Assembly: GCA_963702155.1 (NCBI GenBank)
Contig: OY969717.1
Location: 1,178,001 to 1,242,000 of the forward strand
Reading direction: 5' to 3'
Source: G963702155 sp963702155
Lineage (GTDB): Bacteria > Pseudomonadota > Alphaproteobacteria > Micavibrionales > Micavibrionaceae
DNA length: 64,000 nt
Shown here: positions 23,632 to 32,907 of the stretch, in pieces
How positions within the stretch are numbered: position 1 is the first letter of the stretch
Layout of the letters: every line of letters begins with the position of its first letter
Notes under the pieces: generated by a model
The model's database searches: none
Seen by the model: the letters and a program-made list of their open reading frames with translations, nothing else
What the model was told of the DNA's origin: nothing
Position numbers and translations under genes: made by a program

Positions 23632-26133
23632 ATGGCATATAAAGGTTTTGAATTCGGATCAAATAATACTGAAAAATCAGAAAATGTAGTTAAATTGAGC
23701 GCAGATAGCGATCAAATCGCATTGCCAGATGCCTCATTTGTAAAAGATGCCGATTTAACGCGCGATGGTATGGACTTGGTTATGGAAGGGCCAGATGGCA
23801 CAATTGTGATCGAAGGCTACTTTACAGCGGAGCCTGCCCCTGCCCTTACGGCACCTGGCGGAGAGACGCTTACACCAGAACTTGTAAATTCATTTGTTCG
23901 CGGCGGTTCGGAATTTGCAAATGCAGGTACGATGACAGATGAAAGCCCCGTTGGCGCAGTTGATGAAATAAGCGGAGAAGCCACTGTAACGCGCATGGAT
24001 GGTACAATTGAAACAGTATCTAAAGGCACACCAATCTATCAAGGCGATGTGGTAGAGACCGATGCCGAAGGCGCGGTTAATATTGTATTTATTGATGAAA
24101 CAAGCTTCGCCGTATCCGAAGATGCGCGTCTTGCCATTGATGAATACGTATTTGATCCTTCAACAAATGCCGGATCACAAAATTTCTCTGTTTTAAAAGG
24201 CGTCTTTGTATTTACATCTGGTTTGATCGGACGTGAAGATCCGGACGATGTGGAAATCGATACTCCCGTGGGTTCCATTGGTATTCGCGGAACAATTATT
24301 GCCGGTGATGTAGATAGCGGCGAAATTACAGTTGTTGAAGGTGCAATCGTCTTGCGTGATTTTGGCGGTAACGAAGTTACACTTGCTACACAATTTGAAA
24401 CGGCTAAATTCAATCCGGATGGCAATTCGATTGAAATGATCGGCGAATTATCCGCAGGTGATGTATCACAAAAATACACAAGTGTTTCCGGTGTTTCGCC
24501 CACATTGTTCTCCTCCATTAATGATGTGATGAACGAGCAATCCGGTGATGATCCTGCAGACAACTTGAATGATAAGCAAAACTCCAATGAAGATATTGGT
24601 ACAGGTGCAGAAAGCGTACAAGAAACCGCGCCGGACGCTGAGCCACAAAGCCAACCAGACGCGCAACCGGAAAACCAGCCGGTCTTAAATCAAAAATCAG
24701 GTTTAGAAAAACCGGCTTTAGGCAACAGCATTCTAGAAACGCAAACTACGAAATCAATAAACACACAATCAAATACAGCAAAAGGCAATGGCGCTGCAGA
24801 TAATAGTGGTGCAAATACGGCCACCGCAGGATCAAGCACACAAGCTTCTACAACACCTCAAACCGACAATCCGCCGCCAAGTGTTTTTGAAACAAGTAAC
24901 ACTTCTACCAGCGCACCTACGTTAAGTATAGATAATGTTCAGATCGCACCGGATGTATTCTTCAGTGCAATCGAAGGACAAAGCTTTACCTATATTTTTG
25001 ATAAGGAATTTCGTACATCTGATCCAAACGCAACAATTACATTCGATCTAACAACTGATACAGTGAATGATCTCAACGCTTTGAGAACAATTAGCGTTCT
25101 TGATGGCACAAGAGGAACAGGCATTGATAGCGCTGCGCCCGCTGGTGAAGGTTGGTCCTTCAACACTAACAACGGTCATCTTGAATTGTTTTTTAATACA
25201 GGGTTTGCCGACCAAAGTGTCAATTTTGAGATTTTGGTAAATGCAGGCAGTGTTTCTACATCACAAAATTATAGTGTTGACGTATTCCAAGCAGATGTGA
25301 ATGCAACAAACGGTGCCTTAGTCTCAAATAACAATCAGGATATAGCTTTCGATCAAGATCCTAATATTACTTCAATAGGTATAGGTACACTTATAGATAA
25401 CAATCAGATATTTATGGGTGACGGGGATGATAGTGTAACTATCAGTACGAATGTAAAAGATAACACCATATTTCTGGGATTAGGCAATAATACGCTAACA
25501 ATGAACTTAGATAGCACCAATATAAACAACAAAATTGTTGGCGGATTAGGTAAGGATAGTATGGGGATAGGAAATGTTCAAAACAAATTCTGGGGCATGG
25601 ATGGTGACGATGTATTTATAATCGATCTGGCAGAAACCAGTGTAATGTCTGCCCTGCAAACAGCTGGAAACACCAACACTCTTATAGACGGTGGGTCGAG
25701 TGATTATAACGCCGGTCATGATTTATCAACAACACATGGTATTCAAACTGCTGGTCATGCCAATGGGGCGGGCGATACGTTACAGTTTGAAAATGCAGGA
25801 AACATCGACTTTGCAACCATAGACGATGCATATTTCAAAGGCATAGAACGTCTTGATTTTGCAACCAACGCCGTATCAAACAATATAAATCTTGGTAACA
25901 ACGACGTATTCAACATGACTGATGGTAAAAATGCATTGACCATTCGTATAGATAGCGGAGATACGCTTACTTTCGATCTTCAAGGTGAAACAGCACAAAA
26001 AGTGGCAGACAATATACAAGTAGATGAGGGTGGCGGTATTAATACGTCATCAAACTTTGATGTGTATCATATTGGCGATGTAACTTTGTTAGTCGAAGAT
26101 TCTGGAGCATCTATCACAGGCCTTCCGGCATAG
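23632..26133 (+). CDS. Large FecR-domain surface or secreted protein
   Basis: This 833-residue protein starts MAYKGFEFGSNN and lacks a Sec signal. Residues about 105-255 form a FecR-type domain (SGEATVTRMDG..GDVVETDAEGAVNIVFIDETSFAVSEDARL, then DTPVGSIGIRGTIIAGDV). Next come a low-complexity Gln/Pro/Ser/Thr/Asn linker (about 300-420), a region resembling an Ig-like or cadherin-like fold (about 425-560), and a C-terminal part with Asp/Gly/Asn-rich turns (GDGDDSVTI, GLGKDSMGIG, GMDGDDVFII) like degenerate RTX repeats. Such FecR-led giants in Alphaproteobacteria are usually type I-secreted adhesins, which is the inference here. Acidic throughout. GATTAAAGAG precedes the ATG. The gene ends at a strong terminator. 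Confidence 0.75.
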   Translation: MAYKGFEFGSNNTEKSENVVKLSADSDQIALPDASFVKDADLTRDGMDLVMEGPDGTIVIEGYFTAEPAPALTAPGGETLTPELVNSFVRGGSEFANAGTMTDESPVGAVDEISGEATVTRMDGTIETVSKGTPIYQGDVVETDAEGAVNIVFIDETSFAVSEDARLAIDEYVFDPSTNAGSQNFSVLKGVFVFTSGLIGREDPDDVEIDTPVGSIGIRGTIIAGDVDSGEITVVEGAIVLRDFGGNEVTLATQFETAKFNPDGNSIEMIGELSAGDVSQKYTSVSGVSPTLFSSINDVMNEQSGDDPADNLNDKQNSNEDIGTGAESVQETAPDAEPQSQPDAQPENQPVLNQKSGLEKPALGNSILETQTTKSINTQSNTAKGNGAADNSGANTATAGSSTQASTTPQTDNPPPSVFETSNTSTSAPTLSIDNVQIAPDVFFSAIEGQSFTYIFDKEFRTSDPNATITFDLTTDTVNDLNALRTISVLDGTRGTGIDSAAPAGEGWSFNTNNGHLELFFNTGFADQSVNFEILVNAGSVSTSQNYSVDVFQADVNATNGALVSNNNQDIAFDQDPNITSIGIGTLIDNNQIFMGDGDDSVTISTNVKDNTIFLGLGNNTLTMNLDSTNINNKIVGGLGKDSMGIGNVQNKFWGMDGDDVFIIDLAETSVMSALQTAGNTNTLIDGGSSDYNAGHDLSTTHGIQTAGHANGAGDTLQFENAGNIDFATIDDAYFKGIERLDFATNAVSNNINLGNNDVFNMTDGKNALTIRIDSGDTLTFDLQGETAQKVADNIQVDEGGGINTSSNFDVYHIGDVTLLVEDSGASITGLPA

Positions 26134-26150
26134 TACACACCAAACTATTT

Positions 26151-26181
26151 AAAAAGCCTGCCATTTTGTTGCAGGCTTTTT
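26151..26181. terminator. Bidirectional intrinsic terminator
   Basis: AAAAAGCCTGC pairs with GCAGGCTTTTT around a 9-base loop. It lies between the convergent FecR-protein gene and glpK and can serve both. Confidence 0.88.
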
Positions 26182-26198
26182 ATAAAACTGTATTTATT

Positions 26199-27683
26199 TC
26201 AACCAAGCAGCATATTAATGCTTTTACGCCAATGATTATAAAGCATTGCTCGCTCATCTTCATCCATATTTGGTTCATATCGTTTATCCAGCGCCCAAAC
26301 ATTGGCAACATCGGATAGACCCTTAAAAACTCCCGCTTGTAAACCCGCCAAACATGCCGCGCCCCATGCCGTTGCCTCTGTAATCTTGGGCACTTCTACA
26401 GGTTTATCAAGCATATCTGCCAAAAATTGACAGACAAAACCATTTCGTGCCAGACCGCCATCCATACGGATTACCTCTGCATCGCGCCCGCCATCATTCT
26501 CCATCGCCTGTATAAGATCTAATGTTTGATAAGCCTGCGCCTCCAAAACCGCGCGGGTAATATGCGCCTTGGTTGTGTCACGCCCTATACCTGTAATAAT
26601 GCCCCGTGCATCTGCATCCCAATGTGGCGCGCCTAAGCCGGTAAAGGCAGGCACACAAACAACCCTGCCATTATGCGGAACAGATTGTGCCAACGCTTCA
26701 CTCTCCGCCGCGTCTTCAAAGAACCCTAACCCATCGCGCAGCCACTGCACCGCTGCACCTGCAACAAAAATAGAGCCTTCAATCATAAACGCTTTCTGAT
26801 CGCCAATATGATAAGCGGGCGATGTCAGTAAACGGTTTTCGGATACTTTAAAATGACCGCCTATATTCATCAACGCAAAGCAACCCGTGCCATAGGTTGA
26901 TTTAACCATACCAACATCAAAACACCCCTGCCCGATCAGCGCGGCCTGCTGATCCCCTGCCATACCACCAATCATAATTTCGCGCTCAAAAATATTCTTT
27001 GATGTTACACCGAAATCATGCGTATTAGCTTTCACATCTGGCAGCATGGCAATAGGCACATCAAAAATATCCAATAAATCCTGATCCCATTGATCCTCCA
27101 AAACATTATAAAGCATCGTCCGCGACGCATTCGTAATGTCTGTTTTATGTACCGCCCTGCCGCTCAAATGCCATAGGATAAAACTATCCATCGTACCAAA
27201 CAAAAGCGATCCGGATTTTGCTTTGGCGCGCGCGCCATCAACTTTGTCAAGCATCCATTTAACCTTGGTAGCCGAGAAATAAGGATCAAGCAACAAACCG
27301 GTCTTATCTGTAATTTGCGCTTCCAGCTCCTGTTCCTTTAGATCCGTACAAAAATCCTTGGTTCGCCGATCCTGCCAAACAATCGCATTATAAATCGGTA
27401 CGCCTGTCTCTTTATCCCAAATAACGCTCGTCTCACGCTGATTGGTAATACCTATAGATTCAATTTTTACATCATTCGCATTGGCATAATCGAAACATGA
27501 ATTGCACGCCGCCAAAATATCATCCCAAATCTGCGCTGCATCTTGCTCCACCCAGCCCTCTTCAGGATAAAACAATTCAACTTCTTTTTGAACAGAATGC
27601 AAAATATCACCGGATAAAGAAAACAAAATTGCGCGCGAACTGGTCGTGCCTTGATCAATCGCCATAAGAACAGATTGCGTCAT
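26199..27683 (-). CDS. glpK: Glycerol kinase
   Basis: GlpK phosphorylates glycerol to sn-glycerol 3-phosphate in the cytoplasm. The 494-residue protein begins LMAIDQGTTSSRAILF, has VEQDAAQIWDD, IGITNQRETSVIWDKETG, YNAIVWQDRRT, GTMDSFILWHLSG, and the ATP-binding KSTYGTGCFALMNIG, all typical of FGGY-family glycerol kinases. The ATG overlaps the glpD stop by one base, so the pair is translationally coupled. Neither glpF nor glpR is seen. Confidence 0.96.
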   Translation of the reverse strand: MTQSVLMAIDQGTTSSRAILFSLSGDILHSVQKEVELFYPEEGWVEQDAAQIWDDILAACNSCFDYANANDVKIESIGITNQRETSVIWDKETGVPIYNAIVWQDRRTKDFCTDLKEQELEAQITDKTGLLLDPYFSATKVKWMLDKVDGARAKAKSGSLLFGTMDSFILWHLSGRAVHKTDITNASRTMLYNVLEDQWDQDLLDIFDVPIAMLPDVKANTHDFGVTSKNIFEREIMIGGMAGDQQAALIGQGCFDVGMVKSTYGTGCFALMNIGGHFKVSENRLLTSPAYHIGDQKAFMIEGSIFVAGAAVQWLRDGLGFFEDAAESEALAQSVPHNGRVVCVPAFTGLGAPHWDADARGIITGIGRDTTKAHITRAVLEAQAYQTLDLIQAMENDGGRDAEVIRMDGGLARNGFVCQFLADMLDKPVEVPKITEATAWGAACLAGLQAGVFKGLSDVANVWALDKRYEPNMDEDERAMLYNHWRKSINMLLG

Positions 27684-29217
27684 TATTCTAAAATTCCTTC
27701 ATTTTGTTCTGGCTCGTGTTGATTTAAACGCTGGGTTATATATCTAGATAGTTCTTGCACGCCGCCCTGATCAATATTAAGGCCAATCTTACTTCGCCGC
27801 CATAATATATCTTCGCTCGTCTGTGCCCATTCATGCGCGATCATGTAATCCACCTCGGCCTTATAAAGCCCTGCACCAAAATGCTGCCCTAAATCAGCAA
27901 CAGAACGTGCCCCTTTTAAAAACATACTCATCTGCGTGCCATAAGCGCGACCATATCGACGTAAAATCTTTTGAGGCAACCAGGAATATTGCACATGTTT
28001 TTCTTTTATAAAACGCTCAAAATCGCCGTTTGCAAAATCGGCGCCTGATAAGGCAACGTCACCCGTCCATGCACGCATAGCCGCACGTCGATCACCTAAA
28101 AGCGTATCTATCATATGCTCAGCCAGCGCCCGATACGTTGTAAGCTTGCCCCCGAATACTGAATATAAAGGCACATTATATTGATCATGATGATATAAAA
28201 GATAATCCCGCGTGGCAGATGTTGCGCTATCTTCCTCGTTATGAATAAGTGGTCGCACGCCGCTATACGTCCATAAGACATCATCCGCTGTAATCTGGTT
28301 TTTAAAACTGGTATTATAGGCATTGCATAAATACTGAATTTCGGCTTCGGATATACGCGATGCTCGCGGGTCACCACTAATATCTTCTTCCGTTGTCCCG
28401 ATCAGCGTGTATTGCCCCTCATAAGGAATGGCAAAAATAATCCGTTTGTCCCCCTGCTGCAAAATATAGGCATGCTCCCCTTCAAACGCTTTATCAATAA
28501 TAATGTGTGATCCTTTAACAAGCCGCATATCCGGCGTATCCGGCTTTGCCAAACCGCAATGTTTAATCAAGCGCGAGACCCAAGGCCCCGCCGCATTTAT
28601 AACCATTTTGGCTCTAACATCATAGGATCGCGCCGCATTCACATCTTCCAATTCCACGCGCCAGCAATCTCGCAACTTATGCATATTCGTACATCGCGTT
28701 CGCGTTTTAATCTCTGCTCCTTTTTGTGCCGCGCTGACAGCATTTAAAATGACCAAGCGCGCATCATCAGTCCAGCAATCCGCATATTGAAGGCCTTTTG
28801 TGTAAATATCTTTGAGCGGAGCGCCTTTAACGTCAGCTTTTAAATCAAGCGCTTTAGAAGGAGATAGAGAATTTCGCCGCGTTAAATGATCATACAAATA
28901 AAGCCCAAGCCGGATCATCCAATACGGGCGTTGACCCTCATCATGGGGTAGAACAAATTGCATCGGATAGATATTATGCGGCGCAATATTAAGCAGCCTT
29001 TCACGCTCGGATAAAACTCCCGCACCAATTTGAATTCATAATATTCCAGATATCGCAAACCGCCATGAATAAGCTTTGTACTGGCGGAGGATGTGCCACT
29101 GGCAAGATCATCCGCCTCAACCAATAAAACGGATAATCCGCGTCCTGCGGCGTCTCTTGCAATGCCAACGCCATTTATGCCGCCCCCAATTACGCACAGG
29201 TCGTATTTATTTTTCAT
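27683..29217 (-). pseudogene. glpD: Glycerol-3-phosphate dehydrogenase with a -1 frameshift
   Basis: GlpD oxidises glycerol 3-phosphate to DHAP at the membrane using FAD. Residues 1-70 (MKNKYDLCVIGGGINGVGIA, then SSASTKLIHGGLRYLEYYEFKLVRE) are in one frame. The rest, from LSERERLLNIAPHNIYPMQFV onward to the C-terminus, is in another. The break is at the TTTT run on the minus strand (AAAA at 29013-29016). Adding one T restores EFLSERERLLNIAP and a complete family-length protein of about 511 residues. Apart from this break all motifs are intact, so it is either a sequencing or assembly error, a very recent lesion, or a slippage-controlled gene. It is coupled to glpK. Confidence 0.9.
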
Positions 29218-29373
29218 GATATGAAGACTACACCAAAAAATACCTGCAAAAAAGATAGGACTGCACTTTTCCACACAAGTGAAAAAATTCTTCCTGCACA
29301 CCATACGATTGCATGATTAAACCTGCTACGATTTTCATCAACTTTTGAAATAACAAAAAGCAACGCATCTATA

Positions 29374-31533
29374 ATGCATAGCTTACAATACAGCCTCACA
29401 AATTCGTGGCGACCGCGCAAAATAAGCGTGGGCGTACTTCTTAACGTTTTGATATTTTTATGTGCAAATGGCGCGCAGGCTCAAATAAAGACGTCAAATA
29501 AAACAGAAAACTACACGCACGCCTCTGCTATGATAACCGGAACAATAGGGTTAAATACGATCCCGTCCTCACGTATGCTTGAAAGCGGAAGTATTACAAG
29601 TGGTGTATCCACACTTGACCCTTATCTGCATGGCTATATCGGTGTACAAATCGCAGATCCGCTTTTTATCAATATCCGCCAGACAGCCGAAATATCAAAT
29701 ATTAACAAAGATGCAGATCGCCTATACCCCGGTGTAGATTTGAAACTGAGAATAGCAGAAGAAAGCCGCCGCACCCCCGAAATTGCAATCGGGCTTCAAT
29801 CTGCAATCGGACATAAGCGGATGGCTGCAGAATACATATTGGCATCAAAACGCCATGATAATTTTGATTTTACCGCCGGTATAGGCTGGGGGCGATTTGC
29901 AACCGCCAGCCATTTTAAAAACCCGCTTGGCTTATTAAGCACGCATTTTGATAAAACACGCACCTCTGACGGCGAAATGCCGAATAGCGCGCAAAATTGG
30001 TTTACGGGTGAACATATAGGCCTTTTTGGCGGGGTAGAATATTTTACGCCTCTAAAGGGGTTATCTCTCAAATTTGATTATGGCGCAGACAGATATAGCG
30101 CTGAAAAAGCCGCTCTTAACTATAATGCGCCCGCCCCTTACGCACTCGGCCTGTCCTATAGTCCCAAACCGTGGATCAATGGCCAGATCGGGTTTCAAGG
30201 CACAGATAAAGTTTTGGCTCGCCTGTCTTTAACCGGAAATATTAAAAACTGGCGCGATCGCGAAAAACACGCAAAAAAACCTATACATATCCGCCCCTAT
30301 CGAACAGGCCTGACTTTACCTGCCAGAATAGAGCAAAGCGCGCATGCACAAGGGGATATTATCTATAATACAGACGCAAATTTAAAGACCGTTCGCACAC
30401 ATTTGCTTTTAAATCCGGCCTCGCCCTTTCCTGCACAAATGGCAAACGCCATACCGCATCTTGCAAATCATGCCGGCCCATCCATAGAACAATTTGAAAT
30501 AACGCCAACACAGATGGGTTTAAAGGGCGCGCCCATAAGACTTATCAGAAAAGACATTGAAAACGCCGCCTCAAATCGCGCAAGTGCCGGCGAAATATGG
30601 CAAAATATGAGCATTCAAAAACCGGATGAGTGGAACTGGTCAAAGCTAAAACGCCCAACTGAAATCTTCTACGGCATTGATCAGACTAAATTTATTTTAG
30701 AAAATCAGATCAGTCCCGCCGAGGAAGATAGCGGTATCCTCTATCGTTCGGCATTCCTTATGCAAAGCCGCGGCCCATCTCTTTTTGGTTTACTGGATAG
30801 TGGCGCGTCGCTGCGTTTAAATTTAGGCGATAATCTAAACCGCCTTACAGATATACGCCCACAAAACCTCCTCCCCGTTCGCGCTGATGTCGATCGTTTT
30901 GCAGAACGCACAATTGCGCTCGAAAATGCATATACCACTTTCACACACAGTCCCCGCTCTGATGTTCATATTATGGCCTCCGCCGGATATTTAGAGGAAA
31001 TGTACGCCGGTATTGGCGGCGAAATCCTGTATCGCCCCTTCAAATCAAGATTGAGTTACGGTTTTGAAAGCTGGCAGGCGTTCAAACGTGACCCCTATAC
31101 TGCGCTCAATATGGGGCTAAACGGCGATCATATCCTGACCGCCCACGGCTCAATCTGGTACGATATTCCGCGTCACGATATAACGGCCCAAATTAAGGCC
31201 GGACGGTATTTAGCCCAAGATATAGGTACAACCCTTAGCCTGTCCAAAAGCTTTCAAAACGGGGCAAAGTTGGAAGCGTTCACAACGCTTAGTAACTACG
31301 CAGATTTTGATCTTTTTGGTGGCACAACACACAGTGATCATGGCTTGCGTCTTTCTCTACCACTCGGCGGATTTAAAAACGTACCGCAAAATGCATATAT
31401 TATTACAAGTATCAGACCATTCGGCCGCGATATCGGACAAAGTATAATAGCCCCCGAAAACCTATACGACCTGACAGCGCCATTTTCCTATAATCATTTA
31501 TCCAAAAACTGGAATAAAATCACACCTGAATAA
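29374..31533 (+). CDS. yjbH: YjbH-type outer-membrane exopolysaccharide protein
   Basis: This is a 719-residue protein with a signal peptide (hydrophobic core GVLLNVLIFLCANGAQAQ). The mature part starts with TGTIGLNTIPSSRMLESGSITSGVSTLDPY, the conserved opening of the YjbH domain. It continues with alternating, aromatic-rich beta-strand-like segments (YGADRYSAEK, LGLSYSPKPWINGQIGFQGTD, GLRLSLPLGG) consistent with a lipoprotein-like outer-membrane barrel. E. coli YjbH belongs to an exopolysaccharide operon (yjbEFGH); here it stands alone but close to glycosyltransferase genes. It is divergent from glpD. Confidence 0.82.
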   Translation: MHSLQYSLTNSWRPRKISVGVLLNVLIFLCANGAQAQIKTSNKTENYTHASAMITGTIGLNTIPSSRMLESGSITSGVSTLDPYLHGYIGVQIADPLFINIRQTAEISNINKDADRLYPGVDLKLRIAEESRRTPEIAIGLQSAIGHKRMAAEYILASKRHDNFDFTAGIGWGRFATASHFKNPLGLLSTHFDKTRTSDGEMPNSAQNWFTGEHIGLFGGVEYFTPLKGLSLKFDYGADRYSAEKAALNYNAPAPYALGLSYSPKPWINGQIGFQGTDKVLARLSLTGNIKNWRDREKHAKKPIHIRPYRTGLTLPARIEQSAHAQGDIIYNTDANLKTVRTHLLLNPASPFPAQMANAIPHLANHAGPSIEQFEITPTQMGLKGAPIRLIRKDIENAASNRASAGEIWQNMSIQKPDEWNWSKLKRPTEIFYGIDQTKFILENQISPAEEDSGILYRSAFLMQSRGPSLFGLLDSGASLRLNLGDNLNRLTDIRPQNLLPVRADVDRFAERTIALENAYTTFTHSPRSDVHIMASAGYLEEMYAGIGGEILYRPFKSRLSYGFESWQAFKRDPYTALNMGLNGDHILTAHGSIWYDIPRHDITAQIKAGRYLAQDIGTTLSLSKSFQNGAKLEAFTTLSNYADFDLFGGTTHSDHGLRLSLPLGGFKNVPQNAYIITSIRPFGRDIGQSIIAPENLYDLTAPFSYNHLSKNWNKITPE

Positions 31534-31883
31534 AACACAAAAAAATGGCCGCTCTTATAAAAAAAGAAGCGACCAATAAAAGTGTCAGATTGGATGAAAA
31601 TCTAAAGGAAATATTTTTAAAATTATAAACCGTGTAGTGTTAACTCTTACCGTAACAAAGCCGTTATAAGGTTTTTATACATCTGCATAAAAAAGCACAT
31701 TAGGTAGATGTATAAAAAATTTAACGATGTGAGCCTTACCAATGCTCTACTCTATAATTTAATGCTAACACTTAAATTATGTAAAATCAAACAATTTATA
31801 TAAAATTTTATATTTTCACTACGTTCAAGGCGCGCTACCTATCGAAAACCAATCAAAATGTTCAATTTTTAAAGCCTGTAAAA
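31534..31883. other. AT-rich gap between yjbH and rluD
   Basis: This is about 350 bases between convergent genes. Apart from the hairpin at 31539-31575 I see no gene, tRNA or repeat. The sequence is strongly AT-rich with several short TTAA runs. Confidence 0.6.
31539..31575 (-). terminator. Probable intrinsic terminator (minus strand)
   Basis: On the minus strand TGGTCGCT pairs with AGCGGCCA (one mismatch) and is followed by seven T. It is far (about 300 bases) downstream of rluD, whose transcript it may end. It also sits right after the yjbH stop. Confidence 0.5.
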
Positions 31884-32870
31884 CTACCCTAATAATTTAA
31901 TTAACGCTCCAAAATCATCGGGCAATTCTGCTTCATATCTGTGTGTCTCGCCTGTAACCGGGTGTTCAAATGCGATTTCATAAGAATGCAATGCCTGCCG
32001 CGGAAAGGCCATGCAAGCCTCAACCGCAACCTCACTCATCCCGCCTTTTTTCAAAACCGAGGCTACCATAGTCGGCTGCGCCTTATAGGTTGGGTCACCG
32101 ACCAGAGGATGCTTGATAAAATCCATATGCACGCGTATTTGATGCGTTCGGCCGCTCTCTAAAGTACAAATCACCATACTGCAAGCCTCGCCGTAGGGCT
32201 GTATGATACGATAATGCGTGCGCGCCTGCTTACCATTACGCGCATTTACAGTCATTTTTTGCCTATAAACATGATGACGTGCCAAAGGCTGATCAATCAT
32301 TCCAGCGGGCGGCGCAGGGATACCCAAAACAAGCGCTTTATACTTCCTACTCAAACTACGCTCTTTCAGTTGATCTGATAGCCCCTGATGCGCCTTGTCG
32401 TTCTTTGCCACAACCATTAATCCGGTTGTATCCTTATCAAGTCTGTGAACAATCCCCGGGCGCATCACCCCGCCAATACCGGATAATTCATCCCCGCAAT
32501 GATAAAGCAACGCATTGACAAGTGTTCCTGTCTTATTGCCTGCCCCCGGATGCACAATTAAACCAGCCTGTTTATTAATAACAATAAGGTCTTGATCTTC
32601 ATAAACAATACTAAGAGGTATGTTCTCGGCCTCAGGATACCATGCAATTGGCGGCGGTATGTGAATTTGCACAACGTCGCCTTCTTGCACTTTTTTAGAT
32701 CCGGATGCACATATATTATCATTGATAAGCACTTGGTTTTGCTCAATTAACCCCTGTACCCGCGAACGTGACAAATCTTGTTTTCGTGAAGTCAGGAATT
32801 TATCAACCCGCATCCCGACATCCACATCTTCGGCTAAAAAACTATACGTATCGGAACTTTTATTATCCAT
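31884..32870 (-). CDS. rluD: RluD-type 23S rRNA pseudouridine synthase
   Basis: RluD converts specific uridines of 23S rRNA helix 69 to pseudouridine. The 328-residue protein has an N-terminal S4 domain (VGMRVDKFLTSRKQDLSRSRVQGLIEQNQVLIND), then VIYEDQDLIVINKQAGLIVHPG. The catalytic motif GIVHRLDKDTTGLMVVAKND holds the Asp nucleophile, and CTLESGRTHQIRVHM follows. Length and domain order match RluD/RluC; RluD is favoured by the S4 plus HRLDKDTTG combination. ATG at 32870. Confidence 0.9.
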   Translation of the reverse strand: MDNKSSDTYSFLAEDVDVGMRVDKFLTSRKQDLSRSRVQGLIEQNQVLINDNICASGSKKVQEGDVVQIHIPPPIAWYPEAENIPLSIVYEDQDLIVINKQAGLIVHPGAGNKTGTLVNALLYHCGDELSGIGGVMRPGIVHRLDKDTTGLMVVAKNDKAHQGLSDQLKERSLSRKYKALVLGIPAPPAGMIDQPLARHHVYRQKMTVNARNGKQARTHYRIIQPYGEACSMVICTLESGRTHQIRVHMDFIKHPLVGDPTYKAQPTMVASVLKKGGMSEVAVEACMAFPRQALHSYEIAFEHPVTGETHRYEAELPDDFGALIKLLG

Positions 32871-32907
32871 TTGATTATTTTACTTTTTTATAAATTTTAT
32901 AAGTGTT

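Noticed and set aside
24039..24587. A 182-codon minus-strand frame inside the FecR-domain gene
   Set aside because: Antisense to a convincing gene, low-complexity Ser/Thr/Pro content, no start signal.
31534..31883. Possible small RNA in the yjbH-rluD gap
   Set aside because: Only one hairpin with a T run is visible and no promoter-like element pairs with it at a convincing distance.
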